DNA of 64,000 nt from Gammaproteobacteria bacterium (GTDB taxonomy: Bacteria; Pseudomonadota; Gammaproteobacteria; Steroidobacterales; Steroidobacteraceae): contig VGVB01000004.1 in NCBI GenBank assembly GCA_016882265.1, positions 1 through 64,000 on the forward strand. The letters are read 5' to 3'. A model generated the notes under the pieces. It worked only from the letters and a program-made list of their open reading frames with translations. It was not told the DNA's origin and searched no databases. The first letter of the stretch is position 1, and each line of letters begins with the position of its first letter. Positions 1 to 9,317 of the stretch are shown here, one piece after another. Both the position numbers and the translations under genes were made by a program.

Positions 1-216
1 CGCGCGGCGGCCGCGGCGCGTTCCCACGGCTTCGCGCCGGCGGCCAGCGACGACGCTCCGCTGCCGCTCGGCGCCCGGGTCCGGCATCCGAAGTTCGGCG
101 AAGGGACGGTGCTGCGCTTCGAGGGCAACGGCGACAACCGCCAGGTGCACGTGAACTTCGAACAGGCCGGGCCGAAGTGGCTGATGTTCAGCCTGGCGCG
201 CCTCGAACCACTGTGA
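1..216 (+). CDS. uvrD: DNA helicase II (UvrD), C-terminal end only
   Basis: The window opens inside this gene and shows its last 71 codons, ending in TGA. The visible protein is the C-terminal Tudor-like tail of UvrD/PcrA helicases. It carries the signature RHPKFGEGTVLRFEGNGD followed by a hydrophobic strand and a final KWLMFSLARLEPL. In the family this tail contacts partner proteins, including RNA polymerase, and the motor domains lie upstream, outside the window. UvrD unwinds DNA in nucleotide-excision and mismatch repair. The residue pattern is close to the E. coli UvrD tail. Rep or PcrA naming is the only real alternative. Confidence 0.85.
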   Translation, partial: RAAAAARSHGFAPAASDDAPLPLGARVRHPKFGEGTVLRFEGNGDNRQVHVNFEQAGPKWLMFSLARLEPL

Positions 217-285
217 GCGCCGTGCTGCGCTAGAATCGCCGGTCACGCGTGTCACGGGCGGCTCTGCCGCCGGAGCAGACCCGCC

Positions 286-1662
286 TTGAAGATCATCATC
301 CTCGGCGCCGGACAGGTCGGCAGCACGGCCGCCCAACAGCTTTCCCGCGAGCAGGACAACGACGTCACTGTCGTCGATACCCAGGACGACGTGCTGCGCG
401 AGCTGCAGGACCGGCTCGACATCCGCACCGTCTGCGGCAACGCCGCGCACCCAGCCGTGCTCGAGGCTGCCGGCGGTGACGGCGCCGACCTGATCGTCGC
501 GCTGACCAGCAGCGACGAGGTCAACATGGTTGCCTGCCAGGTCGCCTGGGCCCTGTTCCGGACCCGGACCAAGATCGCCCGGATCCGCGCCGCCGACTAC
601 CAGAAGCGCGTCGAGCTGTTCGGCCAGGGCGGTCTGCCGATCGACGTGATCATCAGCCCCGAGCAGTTGGTCACCGATTACCTGGTGCGCCTCGTCCAGC
701 ACCCCGGCGCGCTGCAGGTGCTCGACTTCGCCGACGGGCGCGTCCGCCTGGTCGGCATGCGCGCCGTACAGGGCGGCCAGCTCGTCGGCCACCAGTTGCG
801 TGAGCTGCGCGAGCACATGCCGCAGGCCGAGGTGCGCGTCGCCGCCATCTACCGCGAAGGCCAGAGCATCCTCCCCGAAGGCGGCACGGTCATCGCCGAC
901 CGTGACGAAGTGTTCTTCGTCGCCGCGCGCGATGCGATCGGCGCGATGGCCCGCGAACTGCGCACCGCCGAGGCCCCGATCCGGCGGGTCGTGATCGCCG
1001 GCGCCGGCAACATCGGCTTTCGCCTCGCCGGCGCGCTCGAGAACATCGCCCAGGTGAAGCTGATCGAGCGCAACCCGGCCCGCGCCCGGCGCGCGGCCGA
1101 GACGCTGCGCCGCACGCTGGTGCTGAGCGGCGACGCCGCCAGCGAGGATCTGTTGCTGGAGGAGAACATCGACGATGCCGACGTGTTCGTCGCCGTGACC
1201 AACGCCGAGGAAGCCAACATCCTGTCGGCGATGCTGGCCAAGGATCTCGGCGCGCACCGGGTCATGGCGCTGGTCAACAAGCCCTCCTACGCCAAGCTGA
1301 TCGAGGGCGGCAAGATCGACGTCGCGATCTCGCCGCAGACGATCACGATCGGCGCTTTGCTCGCGCATGTCCGCCACGGCGACGTCGTGCGCGTGCACTC
1401 GCTGCGCCGCGGCGCCGCCGAGGCGTTCGAGGCGGTCGTGCATGACGACGCCCGCAGTTCGCCGGTGGTCGGCCGGCGGCTCGACCAGATCGAGCTGCCG
1501 GAGGGCACGACCATCGGCGCGATTGCGCGCGGCACCGAGGTGCTGATGGCCCGCCACGACCGGGTCATCGAGGCAGGCGACCACGTGATCCTGTTCCTGA
1601 CTGACCGCCGCCACGTCGACGCGGTTGTCCGCCTGTTCGGCTCGACGCCGGGCCAGCACTGA
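286..1662 (+). CDS. trkA: Trk potassium uptake regulatory/NAD-binding subunit TrkA
   Basis: TrkA is the cytoplasmic nucleotide-binding gating subunit of the Trk K+ uptake system and works on TrkH, encoded next door. The 458-residue protein has two tandem RCK units, as in the family. Each starts with a Rossmann glycine motif, GAGQVG near residue 7 and GAGNIG near residue 239, followed by a TrkA_C domain. The start is TTG, which opens directly with MKIIILGAG as in other TrkA proteins; a GGAG lies about 10 nt upstream. A TAGAAT hexamer at 231-236 could be a -10 element. trkH follows after 18 nt, so the two are probably one operon. Confidence 0.95.
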   Translation: MKIIILGAGQVGSTAAQQLSREQDNDVTVVDTQDDVLRELQDRLDIRTVCGNAAHPAVLEAAGGDGADLIVALTSSDEVNMVACQVAWALFRTRTKIARIRAADYQKRVELFGQGGLPIDVIISPEQLVTDYLVRLVQHPGALQVLDFADGRVRLVGMRAVQGGQLVGHQLRELREHMPQAEVRVAAIYREGQSILPEGGTVIADRDEVFFVAARDAIGAMARELRTAEAPIRRVVIAGAGNIGFRLAGALENIAQVKLIERNPARARRAAETLRRTLVLSGDAASEDLLLEENIDDADVFVAVTNAEEANILSAMLAKDLGAHRVMALVNKPSYAKLIEGGKIDVAISPQTITIGALLAHVRHGDVVRVHSLRRGAAEAFEAVVHDDARSSPVVGRRLDQIELPEGTTIGAIARGTEVLMARHDRVIEAGDHVILFLTDRRHVDAVVRLFGSTPGQH

Positions 1663-1680
1663 GACCGGGAATCGCGCCCG

Positions 1681-3132
1681 ATGAACCTGGCCGTCGTGCA
1701 GCGGATTCTCGGGCTGATGCTGCTGATGTTCAGCCTGACGATGCTGCTGCCGATCGGCGTGGCGCTGATCCTGGGCGACGGCCACTGGTATCCGTTCCTG
1801 CTGGCGTTCTTCGCCATTGCGGCCGTCGGTCTGCTGCTGTGGTTGCCGGCGCGCGGCGCGCGCCAGGATCTGCGGCTGCGCGACGGCTTTCTGGTCGTCG
1901 CGGTGTTCTGGATCTGCCTCGGTCTCGCCGGCGCCGCACCGCTGCTGATCAGCGACGTGCCGGATCTTAGCTTCACCGATGCGGTGTTCGAAGCGGTGTC
2001 CGGCTTCACCACCACCGGCGCCACGGTGATCATCGGCCTGGATGAGCTGCCGAAGTCCATTCTCTGGTATCGCCAGCAGATTCAGTGGTTCGGCGGCATG
2101 GGCATCATCGTGCTGGCCGTCGCGCTGCTGCCGATCCTCGGCATCGGCGGCATGTCGCTGTACAAGGCCGAAACGCCCGGACCGATGAAGGACCAGAAGC
2201 TGACGCCCAGGATCACGCAGACCGCGAAGGCGCTGTGGGCAGTCTACGTCCTGCTGACCGCCGCCTGTACGCTCGGCTTCTGGCTGGCCGGCATGAGCCT
2301 GTTCGACGCCATCGGCCATGCCTTCGCGGCGCTATCGACCGGCGGTTATTCGCCCTATGACGCCAGCCTGGGCCATTTCGACAGCGCCGTGGTCGATGCC
2401 GTGGCGACGGTCTTCATGTTTCTGGGCGGCGTCAATTTTGCCCTGCATTTCTCGGCGCTGCGCCAGCCGGATCTGCGGCTATACGCCCGCGATACGGAGT
2501 TTCTGGCCTTCTTCTGGCTGAGCGTCGCGATCATCGCCGGCATGAGCGTCTACCTGTGGTGGCACGGCGACTACCCGTCGCTGTGGACCGCGCTGCGCTA
2601 TGCCAGTTTTCACGCGGTTTCGATCCAGACCACGACCGGCTTCACGACCGCGAACTTCGCTGCCTGGCCCGGCGCGCTGCCGGCACTGCTGATCCTGCTG
2701 TCCTTCATCGGTGGCTGCGCCGGCTCGACCACGGGCGGCATGAAGGTGATCCGCTGGCTGCTGGTGTTCCGGCAGGGGGTCGCCGACCTCAAGCGTCTGG
2801 TACATCCGAGCGCGGAAATCCCGGTCAAGCTGGCTGGCCGGCCGATCCCGCAGCAGGTGATCAGCGGCGTCGCCGGATTCTTCGCGATGTACTTCGTCGT
2901 TTTCGGCGTGCTGATGCTGACCTTGATGATGCTCGGCCTCGACCAGGTCACGGCCTGGTCGGCGGTCGCTGCAACGATCAATAACGTCGGCCCCGGCCTC
3001 GGCGACGTCGCCGTCACGTTCCACTCGGTACCGGATGCCGCCAAGTGGGTCGGCATCGTCGCGATGATCGCCGGCCGGCTCGAGATTTCCGCGCTGCTGC
3101 TGTTGCTGACGCCGGCGTTCTGGAGGAAGTGA
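1681..3132 (+). CDS. trkH: Trk potassium uptake channel subunit TrkH
   Basis: This is the membrane channel of the Trk system, with 483 residues, the usual TrkH length. All four selectivity-filter loops of the repeated M1-P-M2 fold can be seen: TTTGATV, STGGYSP, TTTGFTT and NNVGPGLG. Long hydrophobic helices lie between them, and the C-terminal RLEISALLLLLTPAFW is the typical ending. It imports K+ together with TrkA, which is encoded immediately upstream on the same strand. The next gene starts 1 nt after the stop, although its function (a TRAP transporter) is unrelated. Confidence 0.96.
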   Translation: MNLAVVQRILGLMLLMFSLTMLLPIGVALILGDGHWYPFLLAFFAIAAVGLLLWLPARGARQDLRLRDGFLVVAVFWICLGLAGAAPLLISDVPDLSFTDAVFEAVSGFTTTGATVIIGLDELPKSILWYRQQIQWFGGMGIIVLAVALLPILGIGGMSLYKAETPGPMKDQKLTPRITQTAKALWAVYVLLTAACTLGFWLAGMSLFDAIGHAFAALSTGGYSPYDASLGHFDSAVVDAVATVFMFLGGVNFALHFSALRQPDLRLYARDTEFLAFFWLSVAIIAGMSVYLWWHGDYPSLWTALRYASFHAVSIQTTTGFTTANFAAWPGALPALLILLSFIGGCAGSTTGGMKVIRWLLVFRQGVADLKRLVHPSAEIPVKLAGRPIPQQVISGVAGFFAMYFVVFGVLMLTLMMLGLDQVTAWSAVAATINNVGPGLGDVAVTFHSVPDAAKWVGIVAMIAGRLEISALLLLLTPAFWRK

Positions 3133-3133
3133 G

Positions 3134-3658
3134 TTGCCCGTCGCGGTGCCTGCGCTCCGGCTCGCCGCTGTGCTCGACACGGTCGCGCGGCGCATCGGTC
3201 AGGCGGTCGCCTGGCTGACGCTCGGCATGGTGCTGGCCACCCTCGCGGTCGTCGTGCTGCGCTACGGCGCGGGCGTCGGGCTGATCTGGCTGCAGGAGTC
3301 GGTGACCTGGATGCACGCGCTGGTGTTCATGCTCGGCGCCGGCTACACGCTCGGCGCCGATGAGCATGTCCGCGTGGATGTCTTCTACCGCGGCTTCGGC
3401 CCGCGCGCGCGAGCCATCGTCGATCTGGCCGGCACGCTGCTGTTCCTGCTGCCGTTCTGCGTCTTCCTCGCCTGGCAGAGCTGGCCGTACGTCGCCGGCT
3501 CCTGGCAGATCGCCGAGCGCTCGCGCGAGGCCGGCGGCCTGCCAATGCTGTACCTGCTGAAGGCCGTGATCCCGCTGCTGCCCGCCGTGCTGCTGCTCGC
3601 CGGCAGTGCGCTCGCTCTGCGCTGCCTCGCCGTGCTGCGCCGGCCGCCGGAGCGCTGA
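3134..3658 (+). CDS. dctQ: TRAP transporter small permease (DctQ family)
   Basis: This is the 4-helix small membrane subunit of a tripartite ATP-independent periplasmic transporter, 174 residues long. It shows four hydrophobic segments and the DctQ hallmark region around WLQESVTWMHALVFMLGAGYTLGADEHVRVDVF. The start is TTG at 3134, with GGAGG just upstream at 3123-3127 inside the end of trkH. The large permease begins 2 nt after its stop. Together with the convergent binding protein at 5057-6154 it forms a complete TRAP system that imports a carboxylate or other organic acid with Na+ or H+. The substrate cannot be told from the sequence. Confidence 0.88.
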   Translation: MPVAVPALRLAAVLDTVARRIGQAVAWLTLGMVLATLAVVVLRYGAGVGLIWLQESVTWMHALVFMLGAGYTLGADEHVRVDVFYRGFGPRARAIVDLAGTLLFLLPFCVFLAWQSWPYVAGSWQIAERSREAGGLPMLYLLKAVIPLLPAVLLLAGSALALRCLAVLRRPPER

Positions 3659-3660
3659 GC

Positions 3661-5040
<1,380 letters not shown>

Positions 5041-5056
5041 ACGGCGCGACCGCGGC

Positions 5057-6154
5057 TCAGCCGCCGCGCGTGTTCAGCATCGCCCGCTCGGCGACCGCGA
5101 GGTACGGATCCATGCGGCGCCGGAACGTCTGCCAGGATTCCAGCACGCGCGCGAACAGCGCATCGCGCCCGGCAGCTTCCTGCAGCACCTCGACCGACAG
5201 TTCCTGCAGGCGCGCCAGTACGTCCGGCGGAAAGGGGCGCAGCTCCACGCCATGCTCGTTGACCAGCGTCTGCAGCGCCTCGGCATTGCGCGCGGTGAAC
5301 TCGGCCAGCATCCGGTCGTTGATCGCCGCGGCCGTCGTGCGCACGATCTCCTGCAGGTCCGCGGGCAGCGAATCGAAGGCCTGCCGATTGACGATCAGCT
5401 CGAGCGTCGAGCCCGGTTCGTGCCAGCCCGGGTAGTAGTAGAACTTCGCCGCCTTGTGCAAACCGAAGGCCAGGTCGTTGTACGGGCCGACCCACTCGGT
5501 CGCATCGATCGCGCCGGTCTGCAGGGCGGTGAAGATCTCCGAGCCCGGCAGCGTGACCGGCGTGGCCCCGGCGCGCGCCAGCACCTCGCCGCCGAGGCCC
5601 GGCATGCGCATCTTGAGTCCCTGCAGATCGGCCAGCGAACGCAGCTCGCGGCGGAACCAGCCGCCCATCTGGCAGCCGCTGCTGCCGCAGGGCAGCGGCA
5701 GCAGTCCGAACGGGGCATAGGCCTCCTGCCACAGTTCGAGGCCGCCGCCGTGGTACAGCCAGGCGTTCATTTCCTGCGCGGTCAGGCCGAACGGCACGGC
5801 GCAGAAGAACGGCGCCGCCGCGATCTTGCCTTTCCAGTAATACGCGGCACCGTGTGCCATCTCGGCGGTGCCGCTCGCGACCGCGTCGAACACCTCGAAC
5901 GCCGGGATGAACTCGCCGTCGCCGAACACGCGGATCGACAGCCGGCCGCCGCTGCAGGCCTCGATCCGCCGTGCGAACTCGACCGCGCCGGTGCCGAGGC
6001 CGGGGAAGTTCGGCGGCCAGGTCGTGACCAGCTTCCACTCGAAGCGCTGGCCGGGCCCGGCAACCCGGGCCTCGCCATCCCGCCGGCTGCAGGCAGCGGT
6101 CGCCGCCGCGGCCGCGCCGAGTCCGAGGCCACGGATCAGGTCACGTCGCTGCAT
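5057..6154 (-). CDS. dctP: TRAP transporter substrate-binding protein (DctP family), Tat/lipoprotein-type signal
   Basis: This is the periplasmic solute-binding protein expected to feed the DctQM permease encoded convergently 16 nt away. It has 365 residues and fits the DctP/YiaO fold: WKLVTTWPP at the start of the mature domain, GTAEMAHGAAYYWKGK, and IDATEWVGPYNDLAFG, which carries the region where most DctP proteins bind the substrate carboxylate. The N-terminus MQRRDLIRGLGLG has a twin-arginine motif. It is followed by a short hydrophobic stretch and Ala-Ala-Cys, so the protein may be a Tat-exported lipoprotein. tatABC lies only 2 kb away, but that is probably coincidence. Confidence 0.9.
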   Translation of the reverse strand: MQRRDLIRGLGLGAAAAATAACSRRDGEARVAGPGQRFEWKLVTTWPPNFPGLGTGAVEFARRIEACSGGRLSIRVFGDGEFIPAFEVFDAVASGTAEMAHGAAYYWKGKIAAAPFFCAVPFGLTAQEMNAWLYHGGGLELWQEAYAPFGLLPLPCGSSGCQMGGWFRRELRSLADLQGLKMRMPGLGGEVLARAGATPVTLPGSEIFTALQTGAIDATEWVGPYNDLAFGLHKAAKFYYYPGWHEPGSTLELIVNRQAFDSLPADLQEIVRTTAAAINDRMLAEFTARNAEALQTLVNEHGVELRPFPPDVLARLQELSVEVLQEAAGRDALFARVLESWQTFRRRMDPYLAVAERAMLNTRGG

Positions 6155-6232
6155 CGCTCTGCCCCTGTTGCTGCCGCCGCGCGGCGGCTACAGATACCAT
6201 AGTCGGGGAGGTGCGCGCATGCCGAAGCGGAG

Positions 6233-7450
6233 TTGCGGTTGAATGCCAGGACGCCCTCTGGCGCTGCATCGCGCTGGCGTACGCTGCCGGCCGGCATCTG
6301 GTCGCTCGGCCTCGTGTCGCTGTGCATGGACGCGTCCTCGGAGCTGGTGCACAGCCTGCTGCCGGTATTCCTGACCGCGGTGCTCGGCGCTTCGATGCTC
6401 ACCGTTGGCCTGATCGAGGGCGTTGCCGAAGCGATCGCGGCCTTCACCCGCGTTGCCTCCGGCACGCTCAGCGACCGGCTCCGGCGGCGCAAGCCGCTGG
6501 TCGTCGCGGGTTATGGTCTCGCGCTGCTGGCCAAGCCGCTGTTCCCGCTGGCGACCTCCGTTGCGTGGGTTTCGGCCGGCCGCTGCATCGACCGGATCGG
6601 CAAAGGCATTCGTGGCGCCCCACGCGATGCGCTGGTTGCGGATCTGACCCGGCCAGGTGAGCGCGGCGCGGCCTACGGGCTGCGCCAGGCGCTCGACTCG
6701 GTCGGCGCGCTGCTCGGCCCGCTGCTCGCTGTGCTGCTGATGCTGGCCTTCGCGAACGATCTGCAGGCCGTGCTGTGGGTGGCGGTGGTGCCCGCCGCGC
6801 TGGCCGTGCTGGTGCTCGTCACGATGGTGAACGAACCGGACCGGCCGCAGCGGCAGGCGGGCGGAACCAGCCGTCTCACGCTCGCCGGTGCGAGCGCACT
6901 GCCACGGCGGTTCTGGCTGATCGTGGCCGGCGGGGTCGTGTTCACGCTCGCCCGCTTCAGCGAGGCCTTTCTCGTGCTGCGCGCACAGGATCTCGGAGTC
7001 GGCCTCGCCTTCGTGCCGGTGATCCTGATCGTGATGAATCTCGCCTACGCGCTGGCTGCTTATCCGGCCGGTGCGGCCAGCGACCGCATCGGGCGGCGCC
7101 GGTTGTTGCTCGCGGGGCTCCTCGTGCTGGTCGCAGCCGACGTGACCCTGGCCTTCGCCGCCGGCCTCCGGACCGCCTGCGCCGGGGCAGCACTGTGGGG
7201 CCTGCACATGGCACTCACGCAGGGATTGCTGGCGGCGCTGGTCGCCGACGCCGCACCGGAGGAGCTGCGTGGCACGGCGTTCGGACTGTTCAACCTGATG
7301 ACCGGCGTCGCCGTGCTGCTCGCCAGCGTCGTCGCCGGGCTGCTGTGGAGCCGGTTCGGCGCCCCCGCCACGTTTCTGGCCGGGGCCGTCTTCGCTCTGC
7401 TGGCGCTCATCGGCCTGCTCGCCCCCCGGCCGGCGACTGCGCCCCGATGA
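6233..7450 (+). CDS. MFS transporter
   Basis: This is a 405-residue major-facilitator protein with about 12 hydrophobic helices. The conserved cytoplasmic loop between helices 2 and 3 reads SGTLSDRLRRRKPLVV, and a second copy in the C-terminal half reads AGAASDRIGRRRLLLAG. The segment DRIGKGIRGAPRDAL is typical of a sub-branch of MFS proteins often annotated as fosmidomycin-, antibiotic- or metal-resistance-like, so the substrate is not known. The start used is TTG 6233; TTG 6239 is possible too. The stop overlaps the start of dtd by ATGA, so the two genes are translationally coupled. Confidence 0.85.
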   Translation: MRLNARTPSGAASRWRTLPAGIWSLGLVSLCMDASSELVHSLLPVFLTAVLGASMLTVGLIEGVAEAIAAFTRVASGTLSDRLRRRKPLVVAGYGLALLAKPLFPLATSVAWVSAGRCIDRIGKGIRGAPRDALVADLTRPGERGAAYGLRQALDSVGALLGPLLAVLLMLAFANDLQAVLWVAVVPAALAVLVLVTMVNEPDRPQRQAGGTSRLTLAGASALPRRFWLIVAGGVVFTLARFSEAFLVLRAQDLGVGLAFVPVILIVMNLAYALAAYPAGAASDRIGRRRLLLAGLLVLVAADVTLAFAAGLRTACAGAALWGLHMALTQGLLAALVADAAPEELRGTAFGLFNLMTGVAVLLASVVAGLLWSRFGAPATFLAGAVFALLALIGLLAPRPATAPR

Positions 7451-7899
7451 TCGGGCTGCTGCAGCGGGTGACCGGTGCGTCGGTGGAAGTCGCCGGGCGC
7501 GAGGTCGCCCGGATCGGCGCCGGGTTGCTCGTGCTGGCCGCGGTCGAGCCCGGCGACTCGTCGCGCGAGGCCGCCCGGCTGGCCGAACGCCTGCTCAATT
7601 ATCGCGTGTTCGACGACGGGCAGGGCCGCATGAATCGCTCGCTGCTGGATACCGGCGGCGGCCTGCTGCTGGTGCCGCAGTTCACGCTGGCGGCCGACAC
7701 GAAAAAAGGGAACCGTCCCGGTTTCAGTACCGCAGCGGCGCCGGCGGCGAGCGAGCGCCTGTTCGGCGAGCTGCTGGCGCAGACCCGCGCGCGCCTGCCG
7801 GCCACGCAGGCCGGGGTGTTCGGCGCACACATGCGTGTACAGCTCGAGAACGACGGCCCGGTGACCTTCTGGCTGCGGGTCGCGCCGGCCGGGAGCTGA
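7447..7899 (+). CDS. dtd: D-aminoacyl-tRNA deacylase (Dtd)
   Basis: Dtd hydrolyses D-amino acids from mischarged tRNA and so keeps them out of protein synthesis. The 150-residue protein has the family length and motifs: MIGLLQRVTGASVEV at the N-terminus, the PQFTLAADT catalytic strand near residue 77, NRPGF near 89-93, and the Gly-cisPro motif in GPVTFWL near 137-141. The first residue of the SQFTL box is Pro here, a common variant. The ATG overlaps the MFS stop by 4 nt, and that overlap with the family N-terminus decides the start. Confidence 0.97.
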   Translation: MIGLLQRVTGASVEVAGREVARIGAGLLVLAAVEPGDSSREAARLAERLLNYRVFDDGQGRMNRSLLDTGGGLLLVPQFTLAADTKKGNRPGFSTAAAPAASERLFGELLAQTRARLPATQAGVFGAHMRVQLENDGPVTFWLRVAPAGS

Positions 7900-7955
7900 G
7901 GGCCGTTTGGCGTATCATACCCTCCCGTGCCCACCGGGCACGTTGGAGCAGGAAC

Positions 7956-8195
7956 ATGGGAATCGGTTTCAGAGAGTTGCTGATCATCCTCGCGATCGCC
8001 CTGCTGATCTTCGGGGCCAAGCGGCTGCGTACGATCGGCTCCGACCTCGGCGCCGCAGTCAAGGGCTTCAAGAAGGCGATGAGCGACAGCGATCAGGAGG
8101 AGTCCGGCAAACAGCTCGGTCAGGAGCAGCGGCCGGACGCGACCTTCGACACAGGCCAGAAGCCCGAAAACGCCGGCAGCGACAAGCACGCCTGA
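7956..8195 (+). CDS. tatA: Sec-independent protein translocase TatA
   Basis: TatA forms the size-adaptable pore of the twin-arginine translocase, which exports folded proteins. The protein is 79 residues. A single membrane helix covers about residues 5-20, followed by the invariant FGAKRLRTIG hinge, an amphipathic helix (SDLGAAVKGFKKAM) and an acidic, disordered tail. GGAGCAGGA just upstream supports ATG 7956. A TATCAT hexamer at 7913-7918 may be a -10 element. tatB follows after 6 nt, giving the usual tatABC operon. Confidence 0.97.
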   Translation: MGIGFRELLIILAIALLIFGAKRLRTIGSDLGAAVKGFKKAMSDSDQEESGKQLGQEQRPDATFDTGQKPENAGSDKHA

Positions 8196-8201
8196 ACCGC
8201 G

Positions 8202-8525
8202 ATGTTCGAGGTCGGCTTCACCGAGATCATCCTGATCCTCGGTATTGCGCTGCTGGTGCTCGGCCCCGAGAGGCTGCCGAAGCTCGCCGGCCACGTCGGA
8301 CGCTGGGTCGGCCGCGCGCGCGCGATGGCACGCCAGTTCCGCGAACAGCTCGATGAGGAGGTGCGGCTCGGCGACATGGAACAGCGCCGCACCCGGACCC
8401 CCGCGGCTGCCGCTGCCAGCGCGCCCGCCGAGCCCGCGACGCCAGCGGCACCAGCGGCGCCAGCGACGCCGGCGGCCGGGCAGGAGCCGGTTACCGAAAC
8501 CGTAACACCGGCACCAAAGGAATGA
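8202..8525 (+). CDS. tatB: Sec-independent protein translocase TatB
   Basis: TatB works with TatC to recognise twin-arginine signal peptides. Its 107 residues comprise one N-terminal helix with GFTEIILILGIALLVLGPERLPKLA, a charged amphipathic helix (RARAMARQFREQLDEE), and an Ala/Pro-rich disordered tail. The Glu in the membrane helix and the LGPERLP hinge distinguish TatB from TatA. The last codons of the tail (TETVTPAPKE) hold a 22-nt sequence that recurs exactly upstream of rpmH. The stop overlaps the tatC start (ATGA). Confidence 0.95.
   Translation: MFEVGFTEIILILGIALLVLGPERLPKLAGHVGRWVGRARAMARQFREQLDEEVRLGDMEQRRTRTPAAAAASAPAEPATPAAPAAPATPAAGQEPVTETVTPAPKE
8493..8514 (+). repeat. 22-bp dispersed repeat, copy 1 (inside tatB 3' end)
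   Basis: These 22 bases, beginning ACCGAAACCGTAACACC and ending GGCAC, are identical to 41928-41949 in the dnaA-rpmH gap. Here they encode part of the low-complexity TatB tail, a region under little constraint. No inverted partner arm is visible near this copy. Confidence 0.75.
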
Positions 8526-9265
8526 CCGCGGCGCCGGAACCGGAGGAGCTGCCCGAGAGCTCGCTGCTCTCGCATCTGCTGGAGCTGCGCGACCGGCTGC
8601 TGCGCGCGCTGCTCGCGACCTTCGTGATCGCGGTGCCTTGTCTGTTGTTCGCCAACCGACTCTTCACCTGGCTGGCGGCGCCGCTGCTCGAACGACTGCC
8701 GGAGGGCAGCAAGCTGATCGCGACCAGCGTGGTTGCGCCGTTCATGACGCCGTTCAAGCTGGCCCTGCTCGCGGCGATCTTTCTCGCCATGCCGGTCATC
8801 CTGTACCAGGTCTGGGCCTTCGTCGCGCCGGGGCTGTACCGGCACGAGCGGCGCTTCGCCCTGCCGCTCTTTGTCTCGAGCGTGCTCCTGTTCTATGCCG
8901 GCGCTGCGTTCGCCTACTACGTGGTCTTCCCGCTGATCTTCGCGTTCTTCGTCAGCACGACACCAGCCGGCGTGCAGATGATGACCGACATCACCCAGTA
9001 TCTCGATTTCGTGGTGCTGCTGTTCTTCGCTTTCGGCCTCGCCTTCGAGATCCCGGTCGCGACGGTGCTGCTGGTGCGCACCGGACTGGTCAGCCGCGAG
9101 GCGCTCGGCCGGCATCGCGGCTACGTGCTGCTCGGCATCTTCATCGTCGCCGCGTTCCTGACTCCGCCGGACGCGGTGTCGCAGACGATGATGGCGCTGC
9201 CGATGTACGTGCTCTACGAGATCGGGCTGCTGCTGTCCCGGGTGCTGGTGCCGAAATCCGCTTGA
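8522..9265 (+). CDS. tatC: Sec-independent protein translocase TatC
   Basis: TatC is the six-helix core receptor of the Tat pathway. The 247-residue protein opens with SSLLSHLLELRDRLLRALLA, where the conserved HLxELRxRL sequence forms part of the signal-peptide contact. The family segments FVAPGLYRHERRF, FAYYVVFPLIFAFF and FLTPPDAVSQTMMALPMYVLYEIGL follow. It overlaps tatB by 4 nt, and the three tat genes form a complete compact operon. Confidence 0.97.
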   Translation: MTAAPEPEELPESSLLSHLLELRDRLLRALLATFVIAVPCLLFANRLFTWLAAPLLERLPEGSKLIATSVVAPFMTPFKLALLAAIFLAMPVILYQVWAFVAPGLYRHERRFALPLFVSSVLLFYAGAAFAYYVVFPLIFAFFVSTTPAGVQMMTDITQYLDFVVLLFFAFGLAFEIPVATVLLVRTGLVSREALGRHRGYVLLGIFIVAAFLTPPDAVSQTMMALPMYVLYEIGLLLSRVLVPKSA

Positions 9266-9317
9266 TGTTGCACCGCAACATCGCGGAGACTCGCCCGGTT
9301 GCGCAGGGAGTCGCCGC

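Noticed and set aside
7699..7716. Resemblance of AAAAAAGGGAACCGTCCC in dtd to the 20-bp palindromic repeat
   Set aside because: These bases encode the conserved KKGNRP segment of Dtd, so the likeness follows from the protein sequence.
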